A stretch of DNA of 7,119 bases, from contig JAJYWG010000057.1 of assembly GCA_021791615.1 (NCBI GenBank), forward strand, positions 1 to 7,119. Direction: 5' to 3'. This document shows positions 1-5,626 of the stretch, in pieces. This stretch comes from Actinomycetes bacterium. Its GTDB lineage: Bacteria > Actinomycetota > Acidimicrobiia > Acidimicrobiales > RAAP-2. The notes under the pieces are model-generated. The model worked only from the letters and a program-made list of their open reading frames with translations, was not told the DNA's origin and did no database searches. A program made the position numbers and the translations under genes. Within the stretch, counting starts at the first letter, position 1, and each line of letters starts with the position of its first letter.

Positions 1-1
1 G

Positions 2-106
2 GCTCAGCGCCTGTGGAACGGCTCCTACTTCGCCGGATCGGTAGGAGGGGCATCGCTCGAAGTCCTGCGTCGGTACATCGAAAGTCAGGATCGGCCAAGT
101 GCGTAG
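2..106 (+). CDS. tnpA: IS200/IS605-type transposase TnpA, C-terminal 34 residues (partial)
   Basis: Only the last 34 codons are inside the window; the stop is TAG at 104-106. The visible end reads LWNGSYFAGSVGG followed by LEVLRRYIESQ. This matches the C-terminal end of Y1 HUH single-strand transposases of this family, where a W..SYF..SVGG turn is followed by a helix of the form I.RYIE.Q that carries the catalytic tyrosine environment. The enzyme moves the element as single-stranded circular DNA by recognising subterminal hairpins. Whether the full gene is intact cannot be told. An overlapping frame starting at 13 gives an Arg-rich shadow and is not taken as coding. Confidence 0.7.
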   Translation, partial: AQRLWNGSYFAGSVGGASLEVLRRYIESQDRPSA

Positions 107-134
107 GAGCTTCAGGATGGGCGGCGAGTCACCT

Positions 135-150
135 CCGCCCTGAAGGGCGG
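135..150 (+). repeat. Perfect 6-bp hairpin, likely IS right-end recognition structure
   Basis: CCGCCC (135-140) and GGGCGG (145-150) pair around a TGAA loop. It lies 28 bases after the transposase stop and 14 bases before the TCAA at 164-167, the arrangement expected of an IS200/IS605 right end. There is no T-run behind it, so a role as an intrinsic terminator is less likely. Confidence 0.55.
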
Positions 151-167
151 AACACTCTCGCCTTCAA

Positions 168-448
168 GAGCGGTAGCGACCGACCAAGAAGACCATGTGG
201 TCGGCTACGTGGTGGTGGAGTTGATCGACGGATGCGCCCACATCGAACACGTGAGCGCCGAGCCGGGACGCCAGGGCCAGGGGCCGGTTCAAGCACTGAT
301 CAACGAAGTCGAGCGCCGGGCGGCCTGTAGGGTCCACTTATTCGTTCAGTACCCCGACCTGGACTTCCGGAAACGCCAATGTGTGGGGTACGACCATCGG
401 TGGGGCGGGAGGACTGAGTTCTTGTCGAGTGGCCTACCTCTGGTGTGA
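168..448 (+). pseudogene. GNAT N-acetyltransferase remnant, 5'-truncated by the IS
   Basis: From about 170 the frame reads AVATDQEDHVVGYVVVELID and then HIEHVSAEPGRQGQG..ALINEVERRA. This is the central part of a Gcn5-related acetyltransferase: a beta strand 4 type VGYVVVE, the HIEHVSVxP strand and the acetyl-CoA loop and helix. The N-terminal part is absent, because the same frame runs back into the IS tail. In the Q-x-x-G-x-G/A acetyl-CoA loop the last Gly is replaced by Val (QGQGPV). After about position 330 the protein no longer resembles the family and ends at 446-448. A GTG at 197 could start an 83-aa peptide, but it would lack half the fold. It is almost certainly non-functional. Confidence 0.55.
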
Positions 449-491
449 CCGTGCCGCCTTTTCCCCGAAAGGCCGCATGTCAACCGGCACC

Positions 492-683
492 TCAGGTATT
501 TGGACCCAATAGGCCTCGATCGACCAGCTCGTCGACGGCTTCCTTGTAGGCGACCTCGTCCAGCCCGGTTTCCGAGCGGAGCCGTCCGTTACCGATCGAG
601 CTGCCGTCGGCAGGGATGGTCGAAAGGAGCATCTCGGCGCCTTCAGAGAGAGCCGCCTCCCTCTCCCACCCCTCGCCGGTCAT
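492..683 (-). pseudogene. Winged-helix-like fragment
   Basis: This 63-codon minus-strand frame (possible ATG at 683-681, open back to about 710) contains LLSTIPADGSSIGNGRLRSE followed by AYKEAVDELVDRGLL. The pattern IP.DGS.IGN..LR, a short helix, then a hydrophobic helix ending in LVDRGLL recalls the winged-helix module seen in some restriction- or helicase-associated proteins. In such proteins a Gly/Arg-rich wing usually follows GLL; here the frame ends at once with GPNT and a stop at 494-492. No ribosome binding site is visible before the ATG. A small intact DNA-binding protein cannot be excluded, but a stranded fragment is more likely in this broken region. Confidence 0.35.
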
Positions 684-852
684 CGCAGCTATCGTGCCAC
701 GCTCAGGGCTTCAGGTCGGGTTCTCTCCGCTCCCAGCCACGGATCGGCCACGAGAGCGCCCTGTGTTGGCTTCTGTGCCGTCGTCCTGGCCGATGGTGGC
801 CCGATTCGGGACGGGTGCCGACCGTCAGAGGCCATAGAGCCCTACCAGCAGT

Positions 853-880
853 TTGCCCACACGGGGCGTCCCACTACAGT
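853..880 (+). promoter_or_regulatory. Candidate sigma-70-type promoter
   Basis: TTGCCC (853-858) and TACAGT (875-880) are separated by 16 bases and fit the actinobacterial housekeeping consensus TTGACA / TAnnnT. Transcription would begin near 887, giving a leader of about 30 bases before the ATG at 917. The call rests on motif match and position only. Confidence 0.4.
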
Positions 881-916
881 ACCGGCGTGATACAGCCTCC
901 CCGTAGGATCGTGAGC

Positions 917-1300
917 ATGACTGGTGGAACAGGCCGAGGTGCGCCCCAGTGGAGAAGCTGGTGGCATTCGCGCTCGCGCATCGAGCGGCGCCTCATCGTC
1001 GCTGGCACCGCAGTCGTTCTCTTCGTTGCCATCCCGGGACTCCGTGCGGGGCTGGTTGCCCTCCTCGTCGGGCTCGTCCTGCTGGTGGTGATGCTCAGCA
1101 TCTTGGGCATGTTCGGCCTGGTCATCACCTGGCGGTTTGTCCGACGCCACCGACTGGCCGACCTGCTCGTCGCAGCCTGGCTCCTGCGGCGCCACGAGCG
1201 CCACCAGCAGCGGATCGTGGACGCACAGGGCTGGCCCAAGATGCAGCAACCGTATGAGGCCCAGAACTGGACGTCGAGTAGCCGTACACGGTTCTGGTAG
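917..1300 (+). CDS. Small membrane protein of unknown function
   Basis: The 127-residue protein is not recognised. Residues 1-25 are polar and basic with several Trp. Two hydrophobic stretches follow, about 26-41 (LIVAGTAVVLFVAIPG) and 44-72, separated by a short Gly/Arg turn, so a helical hairpin in the inner membrane with both ends basic is likely. The C-terminal part (73-127) is Arg/His-rich (RRHRL, LLRRHERHQQR) and probably cytoplasmic. The ATG at 917 is chosen because the composition changes there from shadow-like to protein-like and GTAGGA lies about 10 bases upstream; GTG at 911 is an in-frame alternative. A promoter-like sequence sits upstream, and the zinc-ribbon gene follows after 61 bases in the same direction, so the two may be co-transcribed. 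Confidence 0.6.
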   Translation: MTGGTGRGAPQWRSWWHSRSRIERRLIVAGTAVVLFVAIPGLRAGLVALLVGLVLLVVMLSILGMFGLVITWRFVRRHRLADLLVAAWLLRRHERHQQRIVDAQGWPKMQQPYEAQNWTSSSRTRFW

Positions 1301-1361
1301 CCGAGCCGAGCGGAGCCGGACGCTCCACCTGCTCCGTTACCACTGGAGCGGTACTCCGTCC

Positions 1362-1799
1362 ATGAGCATCATCACGCGCCCCCGCTGCGACGCCAGCTTC
1401 GAGACTCAGGCCACCACGGCGACCCGGTGCCGGTCGTGTCGGAGCGTGGTGCACGTCGGACGCTCGGTGAGCCCGGCTCGCCACAGCGACGCAGCAGCAC
1501 CGGCTCTCCGCTCCGTGTCCCGTGATTACGAGGACGATGGAGAATCTCTGGAGCCGCTCCAGCACGGCGGCCCGTTCATGCCCCTCGGTCTCGTCGTCAT
1601 TGCGGCGAGCGTGACGGCTTGGTGGTGGCGCAAGCGCAGGGGAACCGAGCGTGGAGCAGAGCCTCCGGCTCCTGACAACGCTCCACGCACGGACATGCCG
1701 GAGGTCAGCCAGCTCCCTGAGCCTGACTTGGCGCGGTGCCCTCGGTGTACGACCGGGACGGCACGGTGCGGTGTCGCAGGTTGCCCCATGGAAGCGTGA
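1362..1799 (+). CDS. Zinc-ribbon and single-helix membrane protein, unknown function
   Basis: The 145-residue protein has three parts. Residues 5-30 look like a zinc ribbon (RPRC then a 13-residue loop and CRSC), with Cys at 9, 23 and 26. The fourth expected ligand, at position 6, is Arg (CGC, one base from the Cys codon TGC). A transmembrane helix follows at about 71-89 (PFMPLGLVVIAASVTAWWW), flanked by RKRR, which suggests the C-terminal side is cytoplasmic. The C-terminus carries a second Cys cluster, C126, C129, C136 and C141, as CPRC-x6-C-x4-C. The middle is acidic and Pro-rich. GGAG at 1345-1348 is a distant candidate Shine-Dalgarno sequence. The end overlaps the frame of the broken HTH gene that follows. 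No known family is recognised with confidence. Confidence 0.6.
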   Translation: MSIITRPRCDASFETQATTATRCRSCRSVVHVGRSVSPARHSDAAAPALRSVSRDYEDDGESLEPLQHGGPFMPLGLVVIAASVTAWWWRKRRGTERGAEPPAPDNAPRTDMPEVSQLPEPDLARCPRCTTGTARCGVAGCPMEA

Positions 1800-1933
1800 G
1801 CAGGGCCTGCTGCGCCGATGCGAGGGCGTTCGAGCCCATCCGGGCAGGGCTGGCGACGGTCAAGCTCTCAACGATCGTGGCGGCGTGCGGGGTGAGCAAG
1901 GCCACGGCGTCAGCGTGGAGGGCGGGGCGGTAG
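1736..1933 (+). pseudogene. Helix-turn-helix protein remnant with premature stop
   Basis: The C-terminal half of this 65-codon frame, from about 1820, reads AFEPIRAGLATVKLSTIVAA followed by CGVSKATASAWRAGR. That is a clear helix-turn-helix: a helix, the CGVSKATAS turn and recognition helix, and a W..GR end. Frames of this kind usually continue through a Tyr into VP..RHW; here TAG (1931-1933) stands where TAC would encode the Tyr, and the next codons read VPVRHS. The upstream part (1736-1815) overlaps the zinc-ribbon gene in another frame and has no protein character. The likely history is a DNA-binding gene that lost its 5' end and then gained a nonsense mutation. That the short product is used cannot be excluded. 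Confidence 0.5.
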
Positions 1934-2101
1934 GTGCCGGTGAGGCACTCCAAGGCGGTCCCGTGCCCGAGTGCGGGCATCCAAGCATCTTCTGCCAGCA
2001 CACCCCGCACAGCTGGGCTCCTCTCGTCCATAGATGGGCGCGTCTCCCCGCTCGCGACCCGGTACGAAATGGGGGCGTAATGGGGAGTTAGTCTTCGGCC
2101 G

Positions 2102-2374
2102 ATGATTGAAGACCTCATTGATGGCACCTTCGTGCTCGAGGGTGACGGCGGTATCGAACTGACGGAGCGCCAAGCCGGGCGATTGCGGTGGACTACCGCC
2201 GACGATGGACACTGGATCATCAGCTTCCTTACTTCGCACCAATTTCACCTTCCTGGGGGTGCAGCCCAGGCCGTGTGGCTCCGGTTTGATGACGGTACGG
2301 GGAGAACGCTGATGAGGCAGCCGATGGGCGTGCAAAGCGAAGTGACGATGCCCGCTGTCCGTCCGCCGGTCTGA
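2102..2374 (+). CDS. Hypothetical 90-residue protein
   Basis: No family is recognised. The sequence has the balanced composition of a real soluble protein, with acidic, aromatic and hydrophobic residues alternating as in beta strands: MIEDLIDGTFVLEGDGGIEL, then RLRWTTADDGHWIISFLTS and AVWLRFDDGTG. It has no signal peptide and no membrane segment, and the end (VTMPAVRPPV) is probably disordered. The ATG at 2102 has only a weak purine tract (GGGGAG near 2080) at poor distance. Antisense frames across the same DNA are Arg/Pro/Ser-rich and look like shadows. It is the last plus-strand frame before tRNA-Ala, and nothing nearby tells its job. Confidence 0.5.
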   Translation: MIEDLIDGTFVLEGDGGIELTERQAGRLRWTTADDGHWIISFLTSHQFHLPGGAAQAVWLRFDDGTGRTLMRQPMGVQSEVTMPAVRPPV

Positions 2375-2476
2375 ACCCCTTCGCCCCGCGCCCCTTCCCC
2401 TCCCCATTCCCGGTGGGCTGCGGCCGTCCGTCGTTCCTCGTGCCGTCCCTCGGCTCGCCGTTCTCCCGCCTCCCCG

Positions 2477-2495
2477 CGGCGGTTTTGGCCCGCCG
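2477..2495 (-). terminator. Weak candidate terminator hairpin after tRNA-Ala
   Basis: CGGCGG (2477-2482) and CCGCCG (2490-2495) form a 6-bp GC stem with a 7-base loop, about 33 bases past the CCA end of tRNA-Ala on the minus strand. There is no U-run, so the call is tentative. The surrounding 2375-2520 stretch is strongly C-rich on the plus strand and shows no gene. Confidence 0.25.
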
Positions 2496-2528
2496 TGTGG
2501 CCTGGTCCTGGCGTTCTCGAACTAGATT

Positions 2529-2605
2529 TGGTGGAGACGATGGGACTCGAACCCACGACCCCCTGCTTGCAAAGCAGGTGCTCTAGCCAACTGAGCTACG
2601 TCCCC
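2529..2605 (-). tRNA. tRNA-Ala(TGC)
   Basis: Read on the minus strand, the gene folds as a standard cloverleaf. The acceptor arm is GGGGACG with CGTCTCC (one G-U pair), T8 and A9 follow, then the GCTC...GAGC D arm. The anticodon stem CCTGC/GCAGG encloses TTTGCAA with anticodon TGC, and the T arm GTGGG-TTCGAGT-CCCAT closes with one G-U pair. The discriminator is A, and CCA is encoded at 2531-2529. The 3' end faces the broken-gene region at 1-2528, which is the usual geometry for an integration target. No second copy of the tRNA 3' sequence was seen in the window. Confidence 0.97.
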
Positions 2606-2817
2606 CGGACTCTACGAGCGTTCCGTTCAAGACCTACGCATTCGAAACCGTGCAAGTGGACTGCAGGAAATTGCTGCCACGGAGCGAACTTCCACTCGGA
2701 TTGCGGTGTACTACCACTGCCGCCATCGATCAAACTACTGCAACTCCCCCTTTCTCACTACACAACAGGGGTCAATCAAGGGCCATCGGCTGCACCCTCG
2801 CGAACTGCTCGCACCCG

Positions 2818-2841
2818 CCCCGGGCGCTCCGCAGCCCGGGG
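2818..2841 (-). terminator. Strong GC hairpin downstream of DAHP synthase
   Basis: CCCCGGGC (2818-2825) and GCCCGGGG (2834-2841) pair perfectly around an 8-base loop, 20 bases after the stop of the minus-strand gene. No U-tract follows on the minus strand; many actinobacterial terminators lack one. The rest of 2606-2861 shows no gene. Confidence 0.5.
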
Positions 2842-2861
2842 CCAGGGTGGCTGCCCTCGGA

Positions 2862-4223
2862 TCATCGGAGCGCTCCGGCTTGGTGAGAGAGCTGACTCAG
2901 GAGTTCCCCGACCCGGAACGCCATGTCGAGCGCTTGGCGCCCGTTCAATCGTGGATCACATGCGGTCAGGTAGCGGTCGCCGAGATCATCGTGAGTGAGA
3001 TCGTCTGGGCCACCAAGGCATTCAGTCACGTTCTCCCCGGTCAGCTCGATATGTATCCCACCCGGCCACGTGCCAAGTTGACGATGGACGTCGAAATATC
3101 CAGAGATCTCGGCGAATACGTCGTCGAAATGGCGCGTTTTCACCCCGGCAGCATTCTTGAACGTGTTGCCATGCATCGGGTCACACGTCCAGAGCACGGG
3201 AAATCCGGCAGTGTGAACGGCCGAAATGAGCGGAGGCAAGCTCTCGCGGACCCGGTCTTTCCCCATTCTGGAGATGAGAGTGAGGCGACCTTCCTCGCGG
3301 CCGGGATTGAGACGTTGGCAGAGTGCGAGCACGTGCTCGACCGAGGTCTCGGCATCTACTTTGCAACCAATGGGGTTAGCCACGCCCGAAAGGTACTCGA
3401 CGTGAGCACCATGCACGTCTTTCGTTCTGTTGCCGATCCAGGGCATATGGGTCGAACAGTCGTACCAGGTGTCTCCTCCCATCGAATCCTGGCGGGTGAG
3501 CGCTTGTTCGTAGTCGAGGATGAGCGCTTCGTGACTCGTGAACATCTCGACTTCGTGCAGTGCGCGCGAATCAATCCCGCACGCCCTCATGAAGCGTAAA
3601 GCCGCGTCGATACCGGACGCGACCGATTCATATCGCCGCCCCTCCTGACTTGCCGCGACAAACTCTCTGTTCCATTGGTGCACTGACGCCAGGTCGGCGA
3701 ACCCTCCGCTTGCGAAGGCTCTCAAGAGGTTCTGAGTGGATGCGGCTTGGTCGTAGGCGCGCAGGAGGTTCTCGGGATCTGGCCGCCGGGCCTCGTCGCT
3801 CGGGAGAGCGCTGTTGACCATGTCGCCTCTGTAGGACGGCAAGGCCTTGCCGGCAACGGTCTCGGTGGCGCTCGAACGGGGTTTGGCGAACTGGCCGGCG
3901 ATTCGGCCGATCTTCACCGTCGGCACGCCCGAGGACCAAGTGAGCACGACGGCCATCTGGAGAATAACCTTGAACAGGTCCTTCACCCGGTCGGGGGAGA
4001 AATCAGCAAAGGTTTCCGCGCAGTCCCCGGCCTGGATGACAAATGCACGACCGTGCGCTGCCTCGGCGAGGGCAGATTTGAGGGACGCAGCTTCCCCTGC
4101 GTAGATCAGCGGCGGGCGGGTGGCGAGCTTCTTCCGTACTCCCTCGAGCTCGGACACGTCAGGCCATGTCGGCTGCTGGGCGGCCGGAACGTTTCTCCAA
4201 CTGTCAGGGGTCCACGTGGGCAT
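2862..4223 (-). CDS. aroG: Class II 3-deoxy-D-arabino-heptulosonate 7-phosphate (DAHP) synthase
   Basis: This enzyme condenses phosphoenolpyruvate with erythrose 4-phosphate to DAHP, the committed cytoplasmic step of the shikimate pathway to aromatic amino acids and folate. The 453-residue length is near the roughly 460 of the plant-like class II family (Mycobacterium tuberculosis AroG type). Family blocks appear in order: QAGDCAE (65-70), KIGRIAGQFAKPRS (104-117), YRGDMVN (131-137), TSHEALILDYE (229-239), DPMHGNT (348-354), HIELTGENVTECLGG (391-405) and LTACDPRLNG (419-428). The metal ligands are Cys68, His351, Glu393 and Asp423, at spacings matching C87/H369/E411/D441 of the mycobacterial enzyme, so the N-terminus is about 18 residues shorter. 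ATG at 4223 is preferred over the TTG directly before it; GAGAAA lies 8 bases upstream. The gene appears monocistronic and intact. Confidence 0.97.
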   Translation of the reverse strand: MPTWTPDSWRNVPAAQQPTWPDVSELEGVRKKLATRPPLIYAGEAASLKSALAEAAHGRAFVIQAGDCAETFADFSPDRVKDLFKVILQMAVVLTWSSGVPTVKIGRIAGQFAKPRSSATETVAGKALPSYRGDMVNSALPSDEARRPDPENLLRAYDQAASTQNLLRAFASGGFADLASVHQWNREFVAASQEGRRYESVASGIDAALRFMRACGIDSRALHEVEMFTSHEALILDYEQALTRQDSMGGDTWYDCSTHMPWIGNRTKDVHGAHVEYLSGVANPIGCKVDAETSVEHVLALCQRLNPGREEGRLTLISRMGKDRVRESLPPLISAVHTAGFPVLWTCDPMHGNTFKNAAGVKTRHFDDVFAEISGYFDVHRQLGTWPGGIHIELTGENVTECLGGPDDLTHDDLGDRYLTACDPRLNGRQALDMAFRVGELLSQLSHQAGALR

Positions 4224-4226
4224 CAA

Positions 4227-4784
4227 GGCACTTTCTCGCCTGGGAATGGCACGTTGGTCCGCGCAGGACCGCGAGCCACTCGGCTGCCTGCCACTGTAAT
4301 CGCCCTACTTGAACAGCGTGTTCGGGTGTTGGTTCCATAGGTGGAGCGGGAAAACCTCGCTCGGTGGGTCTTGAGCGTCTCGATGGCCTCCGGGTCCTCT
4401 TAGGACTCGCCGGACCGTGTCCGGGTCCACCGGCCTCCACTCCGTGGTCTCGCGCCGCGGGGACTGACACGGATCGAGTTGACGAGGGACCACTACGGAA
4501 CTGCCTTGAACTGGAACTTCGCGATGTGCCACGTGCCAACCCGCCGAGAGAACCTGTTGCATTCGCCAAATTGACCATCGGCGACCAGGGAGTTCGGTGG
4601 CGAGGGACGCCGTGGCTGATCCGCCTACCAGGTCGAGGCGGGCACGACGCTGGCTCACAACCCCGATTGGCGCTCCACACGGTCGAGATTCCGCATGAGA
4701 AGGCTCGCCGTCAGACGGCCTCGGCGGCTTCCACGACATGTGGCCGTCGCAGTCACCGCGCCTCGGCACGGCGGCCGTCCCCGG
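4227..4784. other. Region of about 560 bp without a convincing gene
   Basis: Long open frames exist on both strands, but each is Arg/Pro/Ser-rich and shows no recognisable domain. Small stretches look protein-like in different minus-strand frames: VDPDTVRRVL near 4400-4435 and EAIETLKTHRARF near 4350-4390. This could mean a frameshifted remnant, possibly of a DNA-binding or integrase-like protein, but that is weak. A plus-strand stretch, VAFAKLTIGDQGVRWRG near 4555-4605, is similarly ambiguous. The part next to 4227 must carry the DAHP synthase promoter; no clear -35/-10 pair was found. Confidence 0.35.
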
Positions 4785-5129
4785 TCAGCTCGAGAAGTGC
4801 TGCGCGGTTCCGGTCGCGTCGATCTCTGTGTAGGCGGCGCCCGAGGGTGTCACGACGAGCCCGATGACCGGTGCCGGTGGTGGATTGGCGCCGGTCGAGC
4901 CGTAGAAGGGCGCGGTGCCGAAGGTGAACAGCCCCCCGTCGGAGGCCACGAGCCAGTAGCCCCGCCCTGTGGGCGTCGACGCGAGGCCGACGACTGGGTG
5001 GGTCGGCGTGACTCCCAAGGCAGGCAGTGTCCCGTAGGCCTTGGCCGCTCCGTACGCGCTGACCGCGCCCGTTGGGGTCGTGAGCCAGTAGCCCTTGCCT
5101 GTGGGCATCGCCCCCATGGCCTGACCCAC
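4785..5129 (-). pseudogene. C-terminal remnant of a secreted repeat protein
   Basis: The frame encodes about two and a half copies of a roughly 43-residue repeat: GKGYWLTTPTGAVSAYG, then VVGLASTPTGRGYWLVASDG followed by GLFTFGTAPFYGS, then VIGLVVTPSGAAYTEIDATG and a short end. The same repeat type, more regular, ends the plus-strand protein at 6764-7119. The only possible start is GTG at 5129, without a ribosome binding site. The same frame stays open upstream through 5221 and into the 3' half of tRNA-Gly, where a stop appears. A 5'-truncated fragment is therefore the better reading, with breakage next to the tRNA. It has no signal peptide, so even if expressed it would not be exported like its relative. 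Confidence 0.55.
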
Positions 5130-5221
5130 CGAGCCGACCGAGAGGGGCTGGGCCTCGGCGGCGCGCAGGCATGGGTATTCCGTGCAGATCTGGGGGTCAG
5201 TTTCGTACTGGACCCACTGGG

Positions 5222-5292
5222 AGCGGGTGACGGGGATCGAACCCGCATAACCAGCTTGGAAGGCTGGGACTCTGCCATTGAGCTACACCCGC
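5222..5292 (-). tRNA. tRNA-Gly(TCC)
   Basis: On the minus strand the acceptor arm GCGGGTG/CACCCGC is fully paired, followed by the D arm, an anticodon stem CCAGC/GCTGG enclosing CTTCCAA (anticodon TCC), and the T arm CGGG-TTCGATC-CCCG. The discriminator is T, as usual for bacterial tRNA-Gly. The bases after it read CCC then A, so CCA is not encoded in exact register and would have to be added. The gene is divergent from the riboswitch-controlled gene to its right. A TATGCT (minus strand, 5343-5338) about 45 bases upstream is a possible -10 element, with no good -35. Confidence 0.97.
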
Positions 5293-5423
5293 GGGCTTCG
5301 GTCGGCGCGGCCCCGCCCCGCCACCTCGGCGCTTCGCAGCATACGCGCCCAGTCAGCGCGTGGTACCGTGATCGACGAAGGTATTCAGCAGAGCAAGAGC
5401 AAGGCAATCGAAGTACCGCAGTA

Positions 5424-5523
5424 CTGCTGTTCAGGGGAAGCCGGTCCAATGCCGGCGCTGGTCCGCAACCGTAGGCACCGTGGCCGTCGAGGTCCGGTGC
5501 GAGCCGGGAGGCCTGAGCAGCAG
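5424..5523 (+). promoter_or_regulatory. Cobalamin (B12) riboswitch aptamer
   Basis: The RNA shows the cobalamin aptamer landmarks in order. The 5' side of the closing stem is CTGCTGTTCAGG (5424-5435). The core AGGGGAAGCCGGTCCAATG matches the conserved GGGAA...GGUGxAAxUCC block, with GCCGG/CCGGC (5440-5444, 5452-5456) as its stem. CTGGTCCGCAACCGT (5458-5472) matches CUGxCCCGCxACUGU and contains loop L5. GCACCG/CGGTGC (5475-5480, 5495-5500) forms the next hairpin. The B12 box AGCCGGGAGGCCTG (5502-5515) follows, and CCTGAGCAGCAG (5512-5523) closes the structure as a 12-bp stem with one G-U pair. Such aptamers bind adenosyl- or methylcobalamin and normally repress uptake or synthesis genes when B12 is plentiful. 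The aptamer ends 103 bases before the ATG of the secreted protein. Confidence 0.88.
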
Positions 5524-5560
5524 GTGAGCTCCCATTGTCGAGACACACGGTCTGGAGCTC

Positions 5561-5615
5561 GGTGGTCCTCCACCCGCCTTTGGCGGGTGTGGTGCTCCCG
5601 GGCTGTCGACCGGGA
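5561..5615 (+). promoter_or_regulatory. Riboswitch expression platform with competing hairpins
   Basis: Three stems can be drawn. GGTGG/CCACC (5561-5565, 5570-5574) competes with the stronger CACCCGCC/GGCGGGTG (5571-5578, 5582-5589, TTT loop). TCCCGG/CCGGGA (5596-5601, 5610-5615) covers most of the candidate Shine-Dalgarno GGGAAG (5612-5617) ahead of the ATG at 5627. Aptamer loop L5 (TCCGC, 5462-5466) is complementary to GCGGG at 5583-5587 with one G-U pair, the kind of contact known as L5-L13. No U-run follows any stem, so control of translation start is more likely than termination. The pairings are read by eye and not energy-tested. Confidence 0.5.
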
Positions 5616-5626
5616 AGCGAGAGACC

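Larger units (their letters stand above)
1..167 (+). mobile_element. 3' end of an IS200/IS605-family insertion sequence
   Basis: The segment holds the end of a TnpA-like transposase frame, then a short non-coding tail with a perfect hairpin (135-150) and a TCAA at 164-167. IS200/IS605 elements have no terminal inverted repeats; they carry subterminal hairpins, and the related IS608 is cut just 3' of TCAA at its right end. Placing the boundary after 167 is inference, but it fits well: acetyltransferase-like coding sequence resumes immediately afterwards. The left part of the element lies outside the window, and no TnpB or guide RNA gene is visible here. Confidence 0.6.

Noticed and set aside
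842..1249. Minus-strand frames at 842-1249 and 874-1239
   Set aside because: They lie opposite the small membrane protein; their Asp/Glu/Gln or Arg/Ser-rich composition mirrors the hydrophobic codons of the real strand.
1705..2407. Minus-strand frames of 165-171 codons at 1705-2220 and 1910-2407
   Set aside because: They are antisense to the HTH and 2102-2374 frames, with Pro/Ser/Arg-rich composition and no recognisable motif. The plus-strand frames look more protein-like.
2706..4340. Long plus-strand frames at 2706-3599 and 3747-4340 opposite DAHP synthase
   Set aside because: They are antisense to a fully recognisable, intact class II DAHP synthase and show no domain of their own.
4305..4769. 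154-codon minus-strand frame upstream of DAHP synthase as a gene
   Set aside because: It has no recognisable domain and no ribosome binding site, and its composition is rich in Arg, Pro and Ser. An integrase link from VDPDTVRRVL alone is too weak.
5364..5387. Promoter for the riboswitch gene (TACCGT at 5364 or TATTCA at 5382)
   Set aside because: Neither has a reasonable -35 element at 16-18 bases, so no position could be supported.
4695..5474. Plus-strand frame of 259 codons and related minus frames crossing tRNA-Gly
   Set aside because: They read through a clear tRNA gene; the MAESQPSKL-like peptide is a translation of the tRNA itself.
5571..5589. Intrinsic terminator in the riboswitch leader
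   Set aside because: The hairpin is strong, but no U-run follows. Translation control is the simpler reading, although factor-dependent termination stays possible.
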